NCBI GenBank assembly: GCA_965227315.1
Contig: OZ245737.1
Span: 1,674,001-1,738,000, forward strand
Length of the DNA: 64,000 nucleotides
From: JANQHS01 sp965227315
GTDB lineage: Bacteria; Bacteroidota; Bacteroidia; Cytophagales; CCMP332
Direction: 5' to 3'
Positions 25,461 to 33,983 of the stretch are shown here, piece by piece. The position numbers and the translations under genes are program-made. Position 1 is the stretch's first letter. The number at the start of each line of letters is the position of its first letter. Below the pieces are notes generated by a model. That model ran no database searches and had not been told where the DNA came from. It saw only the letters and a list, made by a program, of their open reading frames with translations.

Positions 25461-25499
25461 TTGTTAACGGCTTCCAAAGAATTGTTAATGCTTTGTTAA
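25461..25499 (+). promoter_or_regulatory. Three TTGTTAA direct repeats in a divergent control region
   Basis: TTGTTAA occurs at 25461-25467, 25482-25488 and 25493-25499, spaced 21 and 11 bases, i.e. two and one helical turns. Direct repeats on one face of the helix are the usual binding mode of OmpR/PhoB-family regulators, and such a regulator is encoded by the second gene downstream. The region lies between DUF1573 (start 25412) and the kinase (start 25539). Confidence 0.5.
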
Positions 25500-25538
25500 G
25501 GTTCCCGAAAACAGTCAGAATCGGCCTATTTTTGATGC

Positions 25539-26762
25539 ATGAAGAATCAACCCATCAGGGTATTGGTCGCTTTTGCCTTGTTCGCTTCGGTCGGGATCTT
25601 CCTGGTTCAGGGCTATTGGTTCAGAGAAGCTTTCAAGGCCAAAAAGGCCGAATTTGATTTCCAGGTCTTCTCGGGATTGAAGGAGATCGCAACAGAACTG
25701 GCGGAATTCAACGGGATCATGCTTCCCACGGCCAATCCCGTAGAGCAGGTCTCCAATAATTACTTCGTCGTCATGATCAATGATGCCATCAACCCCTCTG
25801 TTCTCGAGGCATTGTTGCTTCGAAATTTTCAAAAAATGGGATTAAGGGCTGATTTCCAATATGGTATCTATGATTGTGTCACGGATCAAATGGTTTATAG
25901 CAACCGGCTCAATGCATTTGATCAGGGAGAGAAACAGAACAATGAGGTCAAGGAACCCGAATTCATCAATGACAATTATTATTTCTCGGTTTACTTCCCC
26001 GGCATAGAATCCGTGCTCATCGGCAGCATGGGCATCTGGATCTTCTCAAGCCTCATCCTTCTATTGGTGATCGTGTTCTTCGCCTGGGCAGCCATCATCA
26101 TTCTGAAGCAGAAGCGACTGTCGGAGATCCACACGGATTTTGTCAATAACCTCACCCACGAAATGAAGACCCCGCTATCAAGCATGAAATTGGCCTTGGA
26201 GAGGATCTCAAATATCCCCGAAACTGAGAAAAAGAGTCTGTCCATTCTTCAGGAAGAAGTAGATAACCTACAATCCAGAATTAACAGTATACTGGAATCA
26301 GTCAGAGAAGGAAACAAAAGCGAGGAAACACATGAAAACATCGATCTTGGAGATGAGGTCCGGTCCGTTTTGAACAAGTTCCCGAATGAAGGGATCAATT
26401 ACGCCTTTGAGCCCGGATTCAGGATCATCGCGCATAGATCAGGGATGCATTCCGTAATAACCAACCTCATCGATAATGCTTTCAAACATGGCTCTCCGCC
26501 GATCGACATTTCAATATCTCAGCAAAAAGGAAAGGTTGCGCTCAGAATTAAGGATTTAGGAGATGGCATTCCCCTGAGACATAGAAAAAAGGTCTTTGGC
26601 AAATTCTACAGGGTTCCAAAGGGAAATATTTATCGCGAAAAAGGATTTGGACTGGGACTTTACCTGGTCAAAAAGATCATCAAGGACCATAAGGGACGTA
26701 TCCTTATTGATTGCCCTGAGCAGGGAGGGACCATCTTCACCATATACTTTAACGCCGCATGA
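25539..26762 (+). CDS. Membrane sensor histidine kinase
   Basis: A 407-residue sensor kinase. Membrane helices at about 8-26 and 160-190 bracket a periplasmic sensor domain of about 130 residues; no HAMP domain is evident. H-box FVNNLTHEMKTPLSS with phospho-acceptor His207, N-box HSVITNLIDNAFKHG, G-boxes DLGDGIP and GFGLGLYLVKKI. It phosphorylates the regulator whose gene overlaps by 4 bases (ATGA). The signal is unknown. Confidence 0.93.
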   Translation: MKNQPIRVLVAFALFASVGIFLVQGYWFREAFKAKKAEFDFQVFSGLKEIATELAEFNGIMLPTANPVEQVSNNYFVVMINDAINPSVLEALLLRNFQKMGLRADFQYGIYDCVTDQMVYSNRLNAFDQGEKQNNEVKEPEFINDNYYFSVYFPGIESVLIGSMGIWIFSSLILLLVIVFFAWAAIIILKQKRLSEIHTDFVNNLTHEMKTPLSSMKLALERISNIPETEKKSLSILQEEVDNLQSRINSILESVREGNKSEETHENIDLGDEVRSVLNKFPNEGINYAFEPGFRIIAHRSGMHSVITNLIDNAFKHGSPPIDISISQQKGKVALRIKDLGDGIPLRHRKKVFGKFYRVPKGNIYREKGFGLGLYLVKKIIKDHKGRILIDCPEQGGTIFTIYFNAA

Positions 26763-27439
26763 AAGAGAGCATAAGGATCCTGTTGATTGAAGATGACGAG
26801 AATCTTGGTTCATTGATCTCGGAAGGTCTGAAGGATGAAGGATTTGAAGTGAGCTGGGAAAAAGGAGGCCAGCCCGGTTTGCTTGCATTCAAGACAGTCC
26901 AGCCACAGATCTGCATCCTGGATATTATGTTGCCCGACATCGATGGATTTGAGATCGCCAAACAGGTCAGGGCCGTAAACCAGGATGTCCCCATCCTATT
27001 CCTGACCGCCAAGGAACTTCCGGAGGACAGGATCAAGGGCTTTGAGAGCGGTGGCGATGATTATATCACTAAGCCTTTTCTGATGAAGGAGCTTGTCTAC
27101 CGAATCGGGGTTTTTCTCAGGCGCTCCTCGGGTAAGGAGGAAAGCCCGATCAAGGGACAGGATTGGGAGCTTCTGGAAAACAAGCTTCAATTCATCTACA
27201 AAGACCAAACCCATAAGCTGACCAAGAGAGAATTCGATGTCCTGGCCTTCTTTCTAAAGAACCCCGGCAGGCTTATTCCAAGGGAAGAGATCCTTTTCAA
27301 TATCTGGGGTGATGACGATTATTTCATGGGACGAAGCCTGGATGTTTTCATTACCCGGCTCAGAACTTTGTTGAAGGCTACGCCCAACATGGAGATCCAT
27401 AATGTCAGGGGTGTAGGGTTTAGATTTGATATTACATAA
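26759..27439 (+). CDS. OmpR/PhoB-family response regulator
   Basis: A 226-residue regulator: receiver domain with acidic pocket EDD (11-13), phospho-acceptor Asp55 (ILDIMLPD), Thr83 and Lys105, and a C-terminal winged helix (KLTKREFDVLAFFLKNPGRL, SLDVFITRLRTLLK, IHNVRGVGFRFDI). Partner of the kinase encoded immediately upstream. The TTGTTAA repeats at 25461-25499 are the likely target (inference). Confidence 0.93.
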   Translation: MKESIRILLIEDDENLGSLISEGLKDEGFEVSWEKGGQPGLLAFKTVQPQICILDIMLPDIDGFEIAKQVRAVNQDVPILFLTAKELPEDRIKGFESGGDDYITKPFLMKELVYRIGVFLRRSSGKEESPIKGQDWELLENKLQFIYKDQTHKLTKREFDVLAFFLKNPGRLIPREEILFNIWGDDDYFMGRSLDVFITRLRTLLKATPNMEIHNVRGVGFRFDIT

Positions 27440-27473
27440 AATAATTATGTATAAATAAGTTTAGTAAAATCAT

Positions 27474-28127
27474 CTATATCTCAACTGCACCTGTAAGTAT
27501 CAAAATCAAGCCCAAAACGGTAAAAACCGCGAACAAAGCAATGGATATCAAGATCGCCGTAGCGCATCCGGCACCAAGATCAGAAGGAACATTCCCCGTA
27601 TCACCATAGGGCAATCCCTGATTCCGCTTCATTTCCCTTTTGGCTTTCCGGCCTTTTAAGCCAAAGACAAGAGCTGGAATAAACATGATCAAACCCCAAG
27701 CCGCTATAGAGGTTTCAGGGTTGTTTGCCCCGATCCCAAATAGAACCAGGCCGGCCAGTAAAAAACCCAAAGAGATCAGTCCAAACTTTGTTGGTTTATT
27801 GATCTTTTCCTCTTTCTTCTTTGCCCTTTTTTGCGCTTTCCTTTGTTCCCTGGCATTCTCAAGCTTGGATGGAGAGCTTCTTCTTTCCAACCGCTCGAAT
27901 ACAGGTTTTTCTTCTATTTCATATTCGGAATCATCAGGGGACTCAGGGAGAGCGGAGGTCAGCCCGAAAGAGTATTCACTTAAGGCAGTATCCGCCTGAA
28001 CCGTATCCTGAGATCTTGATGTGGATGTATAGGTCGAAAACTTATAGGCCGTAGCATAGTCAAACTTCTTCCCCTTGCAGCAGGGAACCAAAATCAGAAT
28101 AAGGCAGGCATAAAAAAAGGGTCTCAC
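27474..28127 (-). CDS. Lipoprotein-like membrane protein, GTG start within a terminator hairpin
   Basis: A 217-residue protein: N-terminal signal with LVPCC (Cys16/17) lipobox-like end, an acidic then strongly basic middle (about 75-115, EQRKAQKRAKKKEEKINK), and three to four C-terminal membrane helices (FGLISLGFLLAGLVLFGIGA, AAWGLIMFIPALVFGLKG, GCATAILISIALFAVF). The tail has a Bacteroidota pattern of small membrane proteins with similar helix pairs. The only plausible start is a GTG located in the loop of the terminator following the upstream methyltransferase gene, which may couple its expression to termination. Confidence 0.6.
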   Translation of the reverse strand: MRPFFYACLILILVPCCKGKKFDYATAYKFSTYTSTSRSQDTVQADTALSEYSFGLTSALPESPDDSEYEIEEKPVFERLERRSSPSKLENAREQRKAQKRAKKKEEKINKPTKFGLISLGFLLAGLVLFGIGANNPETSIAAWGLIMFIPALVFGLKGRKAKREMKRNQGLPYGDTGNVPSDLGAGCATAILISIALFAVFTVLGLILILTGAVEI

Positions 28128-28134
28128 GACCCTT
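28112..28134 (-). terminator. Rho-independent terminator of the CMAS-like gene
   Basis: On the minus strand AAGGGTC-GTGA-GACCCTT is a 7-bp stem with a four-base loop, followed by a run of T. The loop is the GTG start codon (28125-28127) of the downstream gene. Confidence 0.8.
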
Positions 28135-28141
28135 CAAATTA

Positions 28142-29167
28142 TTACTTTTTCTCGTATATCAGTCGGGCATGATCCATGATCTCCCGCTCAAAACAGACCC
28201 TGTTCGGCCTGACTCTCAGCAGAGCCAATTGATACCTAAATTCCTTGTCGGTAAAGAACTTTGGGATCAACGAAGCAAACCATAAATACTTTTTCAGATT
28301 GAATTTGTAAAAGAGCTTGGTCCACTCCCGGTTGGTCTGCACATAATCCAGTCGCCCGCTGCTATAGTAGACATTCTTAAAATACGGCTCAGCAACCCTG
28401 TCCACATGTTCATGGCCATAGGGCAACCAGGAATCCGGATTATGCTTGGTCAGCAATGCAAGAATGTACTCGCTGGAATCCTTTGGCGCATTGATATCAA
28501 ACTGATCGTATGGGATCATATTCTTGGAAAAGGTCATGGTCTGCATATAAAACCTTCCTCCCGGATCAAGCAGGTTGGAGACATGCTTGAAATAATCATC
28601 ATAGACAGCATCCTGCCTTCCGTCGACATAATCATCTACCGTAGCACAATGTTCGAAGCTCCCGAAGGCGGTCACGGCATCAAATTTTCCATAATCCTCG
28701 GGCTTTACGTATCTGGCATCCTGAAGGTAAACCTCGAGACCGTTTTCCCTACAGGCATTGACCTGGCCCTGACTCAGGTTCACCCCTATACCATTGGCTC
28801 CGATCTCATCCTTGATGAACTTCAGAAATCCACCCCATCCGCATCCGAGATCCAAGACCTTGCTCCCTTTCTTGATGCCCAGCTGGTCACAGACGAAGCG
28901 GTATTTCTTGATCTGCGCTTGCTCCAGGGTCATGGAAAAGTCCCCTTCCCACATGGCATTGCTGAAGTGGGCATTCTCCCCGAGGCTCAGCCTGATAAAC
29001 TTATCCAGGTTGGTATAGGTAAAGTCCATCTCCTTGGCCTTATCCCATTCCTCTCCATCCTTGGAGGCCACACTGGTTCCTTCCCAGCTTCCATCAGGCT
29101 TTTTTACATCGGTAACTCCCGGGGTTGTGGGAGTAGTAGGTTTTGGTGTAGAAGTTTCAGAGCTCAT
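28142..29167 (-). CDS. Cyclopropane-fatty-acid-synthase-like SAM methyltransferase
   Basis: A 341-residue protein with a Pro/Thr-rich N-terminal tail (TPKPTTPTTPGV), then a CMAS/UbiE-type methyltransferase: GENAHFSNAMWEGDFSMTLE, the SAM motif VLDLGCGWGGFLKFI (about 105-119), FDAVTAFGSFEHC and DPGGRFYMQTMTFSKN. It lacks the large N-terminal domain of classical Cfa, so the lipid substrate is open. Such family members methylate lipids or other small molecules. The preceding intergenic gap has no clear promoter. Confidence 0.85.
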   Translation of the reverse strand: MSSETSTPKPTTPTTPGVTDVKKPDGSWEGTSVASKDGEEWDKAKEMDFTYTNLDKFIRLSLGENAHFSNAMWEGDFSMTLEQAQIKKYRFVCDQLGIKKGSKVLDLGCGWGGFLKFIKDEIGANGIGVNLSQGQVNACRENGLEVYLQDARYVKPEDYGKFDAVTAFGSFEHCATVDDYVDGRQDAVYDDYFKHVSNLLDPGGRFYMQTMTFSKNMIPYDQFDINAPKDSSEYILALLTKHNPDSWLPYGHEHVDRVAEPYFKNVYYSSGRLDYVQTNREWTKLFYKFNLKKYLWFASLIPKFFTDKEFRYQLALLRVRPNRVCFEREIMDHARLIYEKK

Positions 29168-29434
29168 TCTTCAAAGGTTTTATCATGTTAAAGTATTAAG
29201 GAGTAAAAAGAAATGCCAACATAATCCATCAATTTCTCTTCCTAATCAAAGCCCGGAAATCAGGAAAATGCCCCATTTCCCAGGCAAATGCAGGCAAACC
29301 AAGGCTCTCTTAATGAGATCATTTCCAAGCGGATAACCCAAAACCCGTTGATCACATTTTTTGAAATCGCATCCCGGTTTTTTCTGAGTTTTATGTAAGG
29401 GACAGCCCTTTAGGGGCGAGCGTTTCATTTGAAA
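29168..29434. other. Divergent intergenic region, no gene seen
   Basis: About 270 bases between the divergent CMAS-like and AraC genes. Stops in all frames break any open frame longer than 60 codons with a plausible start. A short GC-rich stretch with GCCC and GGGGC near 29405-29420 may form a hairpin. It must hold both promoters, but no clear TAnnTTTG box was found. Confidence 0.5.
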
Positions 29435-30247
29435 ATGATCCGATCATATAAAGAATACAGACCTTCCGCAAAGCTCAACGACTATGTTAAATGCTATTGG
29501 ATGCTCTCCAAAGCCGAAAGCATGTCATGGCAAAAGATCCGATTTGTCCCTGATGGCAACCCGGAATGGATCTTCGTAACCGGAGCCCGGCCCGAATTCT
29601 ACTTTTCCAGCGGACTAAGGCAAAGATCTCATGAGGCCATTTCTCTGGGACAATTCAGCGGCCATCTGGATCTGCATTTCCCCACGGAACAAACCACCCT
29701 CTTCGGGATCAAGTTTCAACCCTATGGAGCCTACCATATTTGGGACCAGGACATGGACCTATTTTCAAACCGGGTTCATGATCTTTCCCATCTCCGGGCA
29801 ACACTTTGCGATCAGATCCGCGCTGTTCTTGACACGGATCATTCCATGGAAAAAAAGACAAGACGGCTCGACCCTTTGATCAAAAAGGCAATTCAGGGGA
29901 GACCGGACAAGAATCTTGTTTTCGCCATCGAAAAGATGAAATCTCAGGATCCCGGAACCACCCTCTACGGTATTCAGCAAAGTCTCGGAATTTCGGATCG
30001 CAGACTTGAGCAGCTTTTCAAATCAGAGATCGGACTTTCCCCTAAGGCCTATTTCAAGATCCAAAGAATTCGCAAAGCCGTTTCCACCCTGCAAAACAAT
30101 CCGGAGAGATCACTGACAGAATTGGCCAATATGTTTGATTACTACGACCAAAGTCATTTCATCAGGGAGATCAAACAATCCACGGGATACACCCCTGTCG
30201 CCATCAAAAAGCAGGAAGGCGGCGTTATTCAACTCTTGCACGGTTAG
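29435..30247 (+). CDS. AraC-family transcriptional regulator
   Basis: A 270-residue regulator with an N-terminal ligand-binding-type domain of the DUF6597 kind (SYKEYRPSAKLNDYVKCYWM, LFGIKFQPYGAYHIWDQD) and a C-terminal pair of AraC helix-turn-helix motifs (TTLYGIQQSLGISDRRLEQL, FKSEIGLSPKAYFKIQRIRK, DYYDQSHFIREIKQSTGYTP). ATG 29435 is chosen although a TTG two codons earlier is open. Target unknown; it is divergent from the CMAS-like gene and precedes a T9SS cargo gene. Confidence 0.9.
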   Translation: MIRSYKEYRPSAKLNDYVKCYWMLSKAESMSWQKIRFVPDGNPEWIFVTGARPEFYFSSGLRQRSHEAISLGQFSGHLDLHFPTEQTTLFGIKFQPYGAYHIWDQDMDLFSNRVHDLSHLRATLCDQIRAVLDTDHSMEKKTRRLDPLIKKAIQGRPDKNLVFAIEKMKSQDPGTTLYGIQQSLGISDRRLEQLFKSEIGLSPKAYFKIQRIRKAVSTLQNNPERSLTELANMFDYYDQSHFIREIKQSTGYTPVAIKKQEGGVIQLLHG

Positions 30248-30315
30248 CTGTCATTTCGGTTTTGTACAATTAATCCCCTATGCTTTCCACGACCTTTGAA
30301 ATTATTTGAACCAAT

Positions 30316-32856
30316 ATGCGCCCATTATTTCTTCTTCTGACCTTCTTTTTCTTAAGCCACATAGCCCCCGGCCAGGACTACATCAAGTTGGCCCTTTCGG
30401 GTGAACGAAACTTCTATGCTATTCAAAAAAAGTTCGATGCTTACTGGAAGGATAAAACCCCTCAAAAAGGACAGGGTTACAAGCAATTCCGTCGATGGGA
30501 GCAATTCATAAGCCCAAGGGTCTACCCTTCGGGAAACCTGCCCGATCCAATGATCGCCTGGAGAGAGGCCAGGAAATACCGGAAATCCGTGCAGGCTTCA
30601 GCGCCTTCGCTGAGATCGACAAATGTCTGGTCCCAATACATGACCCATGACACCTTGTTGTTTACACAATTCTCAACCATTCCCGGGCACGGAAGGGTGA
30701 GCTGCGTAGAGGTACACCCGGACACCCCATCCATTATTTATATCGGCACGCCCTCAGGAGGGCTTTGGAAATCGGAAAATTTCGGAAGCTCCTGGATCCC
30801 GTTAACAGACGATCTTCCGGTGATCGGAGTGGCGGATATCGCCATCAGCCCAAAAGATCCAAATATCATGTATTTGGCAACCGGGGATAACAATGCAGGT
30901 AATACCTATAGCATTGGAGTGTTAAAAAGCACTGACGGGGGTCTGAATTGGGACTCCACCGGGCTGAACTATGCAGTGAGCAATATCATCAACATCCGGC
31001 GCCTGCTGATGCATCCGGAAAATACCGATACGCTCTGGGCCGCTACGGTAACAGGAATTATGAGAACCAACGACGGCGGACAAAGCTGGACCCAGGTTCA
31101 CACGGGAAACATGCGGGACATTGAGTTCAAACCCGGATCCCCGGACACGCTTTTTGCCACATCCGCTGCCGGATTTTACCTTTCAACCGATGGGGGGCAA
31201 CAATTCAGCAATTCGGGACTACCGGAAAATGCGGCCATCAGCCGGATGGAACTGGCTACCTCCGAATCCGATCCTGACCGGGTATATGTCATCGCGGCAG
31301 ATGCTTCCAATAGCGGGCTTTATGGTTTCTACATCTCAGATGACGCGGGTCAAAGCTTTTCCCTGAGCCCCAACTCAAAGAATATTCTCGGATACTTTCA
31401 GGCCGGAGGGACGGGCGGACAGGCATGGTTCGACATGGATGTAACGGTAGACCCTCAGAATGAAAACAACATCTTCACCGCCGGAATCAATATCTGGAAA
31501 TCTACGGACGGGGGCATGAGTTTTGCCCCGACGAGTGATTGGACCAAGGCCGGCACTTCTGAGTATGTACATGGTGATGTCCACAATGTCGAGTTTTTTG
31601 GTAACCGCCTTTATACCACTTGCGATGGTGGTATCTTTTACACGGACAACCAGGGAGGGGATTGGGTAGATATTTCTTCCAACCTGACTATTCACCAGAT
31701 CTACAGCTTCAATCATAGCCCATTCAATTCCGAAAATCTGATCGCCGGAATGCAGGATGTCGGAAGCAGTCATTATGACGGGCAGGATTGGACCACCATC
31801 ACCTGGGGTGATGGATTCAATTGCTACTTCGACTGGACCGATTCCCTCACCTATTATACCTCCGCCCATTTCGGACAGTATTTCAAGAGTATCAATGGGC
31901 TGAACGGCTTCAGCCTCCAGGTCACCCCTGGATCGGAAACAAGCGCTTTCGCGACAGTGCTGCGTCAGGACCATTGGGATCCTGATGTCCTCTATTTGGG
32001 ACTTCAGAACGTATGGCAATCGACCAACGGGGCACAGAGCTGGACTCGTATCTCCAATTTTGGAAACCCCTTTCCCCTACAACGTGTTGAGGTGAGCAAA
32101 TCCAATTCCCAGGTGATCTATGCCACCAGCAATTCCTGGGCTTATCGCACCCTGGACGGTGGAAATCTCTGGACCGGGATCAGCACCGGTTTGCCGACCA
32201 ATCAGGTTGCGTTTGCGGAAATCACCATTGACCCCAAGGATCATCTCAATGTTTTTGCAGGCTTTTCCGGATATGCGAATGGCCTAAAGGTCTACAACTC
32301 AACCGATGCCGGAACGACCTGGACCAATATCTCTGGCTCTCTTCCCAACCTGCCGGTCAATTGCATTCTTCTCGAAGAAAGCAGCCTGAACGGGATCTAT
32401 GTGGGGATGGATGTAGGGGTATATTATAAGAATGATACGCTTGCCGATTGGATCCCATATTTCGATGATCTACCGAATGTCATCGTCAATGATCTTCAGA
32501 TCATCAAGGACAGAAATCTAATCCGTGCGGCCACCTTCGGAAGGGGTGTCTGGGAGGCTCCGACAATATCCACCCCCTTGATCAGTTCGGTTGAAAAACC
32601 TCTTCTCCGTATCGATCATGCATTCACCGTTTATCCCAATCCTTCCAGCGGACCACTGAAATTGAAACTCACCAAGGGAACAAAATCCTCAAGAAAAGTG
32701 GTCAGAATACTCGATATCCATGGTGTCCAACTGGACGAGCAGGTATTGGATCAGGAGCGCATGGAAATGGACATGCCCGAGCTGAAAACCGGGACCTATT
32801 TCATCCAATTGGAAATGAACGGGGAGGTCCAAACCACCAAGTGGACCAAATTCTAG
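30316..32856 (+). CDS. T9SS-secreted BNR/sialidase-like beta-propeller protein
   Basis: An 846-residue secreted protein: signal peptide (1-20, IAPGQ), then repeated BNR/VPS10-type blades, marked by GLWKSENFGSSW, LKSTDGGLNWDST, MRTNDGGQSWTQ, YLSTDGGQQF, YRTLDGGNLW and YNSTDAGTTW, and a T9SS type A sorting domain from about residue 770 (VYPNPSSGPLKLKLT, GTYFIQLEMNGEVQTTKWTK). Repeats with Asp boxes build two seven-blade propellers, as in xyloglucanase/sortilin-like folds. No catalytic acidic pair is recognised, so this may bind rather than cleave. Convergent with the desaturase gene, 13 bases apart. Confidence 0.9.
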   Translation: MRPLFLLLTFFFLSHIAPGQDYIKLALSGERNFYAIQKKFDAYWKDKTPQKGQGYKQFRRWEQFISPRVYPSGNLPDPMIAWREARKYRKSVQASAPSLRSTNVWSQYMTHDTLLFTQFSTIPGHGRVSCVEVHPDTPSIIYIGTPSGGLWKSENFGSSWIPLTDDLPVIGVADIAISPKDPNIMYLATGDNNAGNTYSIGVLKSTDGGLNWDSTGLNYAVSNIINIRRLLMHPENTDTLWAATVTGIMRTNDGGQSWTQVHTGNMRDIEFKPGSPDTLFATSAAGFYLSTDGGQQFSNSGLPENAAISRMELATSESDPDRVYVIAADASNSGLYGFYISDDAGQSFSLSPNSKNILGYFQAGGTGGQAWFDMDVTVDPQNENNIFTAGINIWKSTDGGMSFAPTSDWTKAGTSEYVHGDVHNVEFFGNRLYTTCDGGIFYTDNQGGDWVDISSNLTIHQIYSFNHSPFNSENLIAGMQDVGSSHYDGQDWTTITWGDGFNCYFDWTDSLTYYTSAHFGQYFKSINGLNGFSLQVTPGSETSAFATVLRQDHWDPDVLYLGLQNVWQSTNGAQSWTRISNFGNPFPLQRVEVSKSNSQVIYATSNSWAYRTLDGGNLWTGISTGLPTNQVAFAEITIDPKDHLNVFAGFSGYANGLKVYNSTDAGTTWTNISGSLPNLPVNCILLEESSLNGIYVGMDVGVYYKNDTLADWIPYFDDLPNVIVNDLQIIKDRNLIRAATFGRGVWEAPTISTPLISSVEKPLLRIDHAFTVYPNPSSGPLKLKLTKGTKSSRKVVRILDIHGVQLDEQVLDQERMEMDMPELKTGTYFIQLEMNGEVQTTKWTKF

Positions 32857-32869
32857 AGAAGGAATAAGA

Positions 32870-33829
32870 TCAGGCCGCAACCTGGGCTTCAGGTTGCAGG
32901 CTTCCCTGCTCTCTCCTGGAAAGTTCAAGCTCTGCCTGGAGTTCTTTCACCGTTTTCGTGGACCCGTCAGGGCTCCATCCCGGAGGGCCAAATACGTACA
33001 TGAAACGCTCTTTCCAGGTTTTTGCCTTCTTGACATCATCCCAGATATGGCGGTATTCATGCAGCAGGATATCGTCCAGCTTATGAGTGGCGGGCGGATG
33101 CAAAACACCGAAGTGAACCTCTTTTGATTCATCAAGGTCCTTAAAGGTGCCGAACATCTTGTCGAAGATATTCAGATAACCACCGTGGTTTTTATCCAGA
33201 TACTCAATGTCTGAAGAATGATGGACATGATGATGCTTATGGGTATTCATAAACCTCTCAAAGATTCCCAGCCTTGGCACAAATTGGGTGTGGAGCTGGA
33301 ATTGCCAGAGCGACTCAATCCCTAAGCACACGATGATCATGATAGGATGAAATCCGATGGCCGCCATCCACAGGTAGAAGAGGGGCTTATAGAACAGTGT
33401 GAACCATCCATTTCTGACCCCTACACTAAAATTATATTTCTCTGAAGAGTGGTGAACCACATGCGCAGCCCAGAGTACTCTGACCTCATGATTTGCCCGG
33501 TGAACCCAATAATAACTGAAGTCATCTGCCAGTTGGCAGAGGATCCATACATACCAGGCCCAGCCGAAGGAGGCATAGCCCATGATGTTCTGTCTGACCC
33601 CATCCACCTCAGGATTGAAAAGTTCATAGACAAAAACAAAGATAAAAACCGTCCAGGCCTTTGAAACCAGGGAAACAAGACCTGCCCCCGCCCCTACCTT
33701 GATGGTGGCCTTTAGATCTTTGATGGAATAGATCCATTTCTTTTTCTTACGCGTAAGAATGAACTCTAAAGCGATCAGGCCGAGAAAAGCCGGAATGGCG
33801 TAACCTACGATATTGGGGTATGTGTCCAA
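32870..33829 (-). CDS. Sterol desaturase/fatty-acid hydroxylase family protein
   Basis: A 319-residue integral membrane di-iron oxygenase. Eight-histidine signature visible in three boxes: HRANHEVRVLWAAHVVHHSS, HKHHHVHHSSD, and a distal His in EVHFGVLHPPATHKL. About four membrane helices (about 6-24, 45-68, 85-105, 155-180). Hydroxylates or desaturates fatty acids or terpenoid/carotenoid-like lipids; which one is not deducible. The start is TTG. A short inverted repeat (GCAACCTG/CAGGTTGC) lies in its last codons. Confidence 0.9.
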   Translation of the reverse strand: MDTYPNIVGYAIPAFLGLIALEFILTRKKKKWIYSIKDLKATIKVGAGAGLVSLVSKAWTVFIFVFVYELFNPEVDGVRQNIMGYASFGWAWYVWILCQLADDFSYYWVHRANHEVRVLWAAHVVHHSSEKYNFSVGVRNGWFTLFYKPLFYLWMAAIGFHPIMIIVCLGIESLWQFQLHTQFVPRLGIFERFMNTHKHHHVHHSSDIEYLDKNHGGYLNIFDKMFGTFKDLDESKEVHFGVLHPPATHKLDDILLHEYRHIWDDVKKAKTWKERFMYVFGPPGWSPDGSTKTVKELQAELELSRREQGSLQPEAQVAA

Positions 33830-33983
33830 GAGCCTCGGATTTAGGGCGCAAAGTTAATATTTATCCCCGCAAATGGGTCATCATATACTTCAGAAGAAAG
33901 ATTAGTGTTGAGAGAGAGCACGGGCCGGAAAGTTCAACGGAATCGCCCCGCATATCCTGTTTCCCAGGTGTTCAACCCATACT

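Noticed and set aside
28406..29191. 261-codon open frame opposite the CMAS-like methyltransferase
   Set aside because: Antisense shadow of a gene with clear SAM-methyltransferase motifs.
31375..32019. 214-codon open frame opposite the T9SS propeller gene
   Set aside because: Antisense shadow with the periodicity of the propeller repeats.
32870..32905. Terminator between the T9SS gene and the desaturase
   Set aside because: The inverted repeat GCAACCTG/CAGGTTGC lies inside the desaturase coding end and lacks a T tract.
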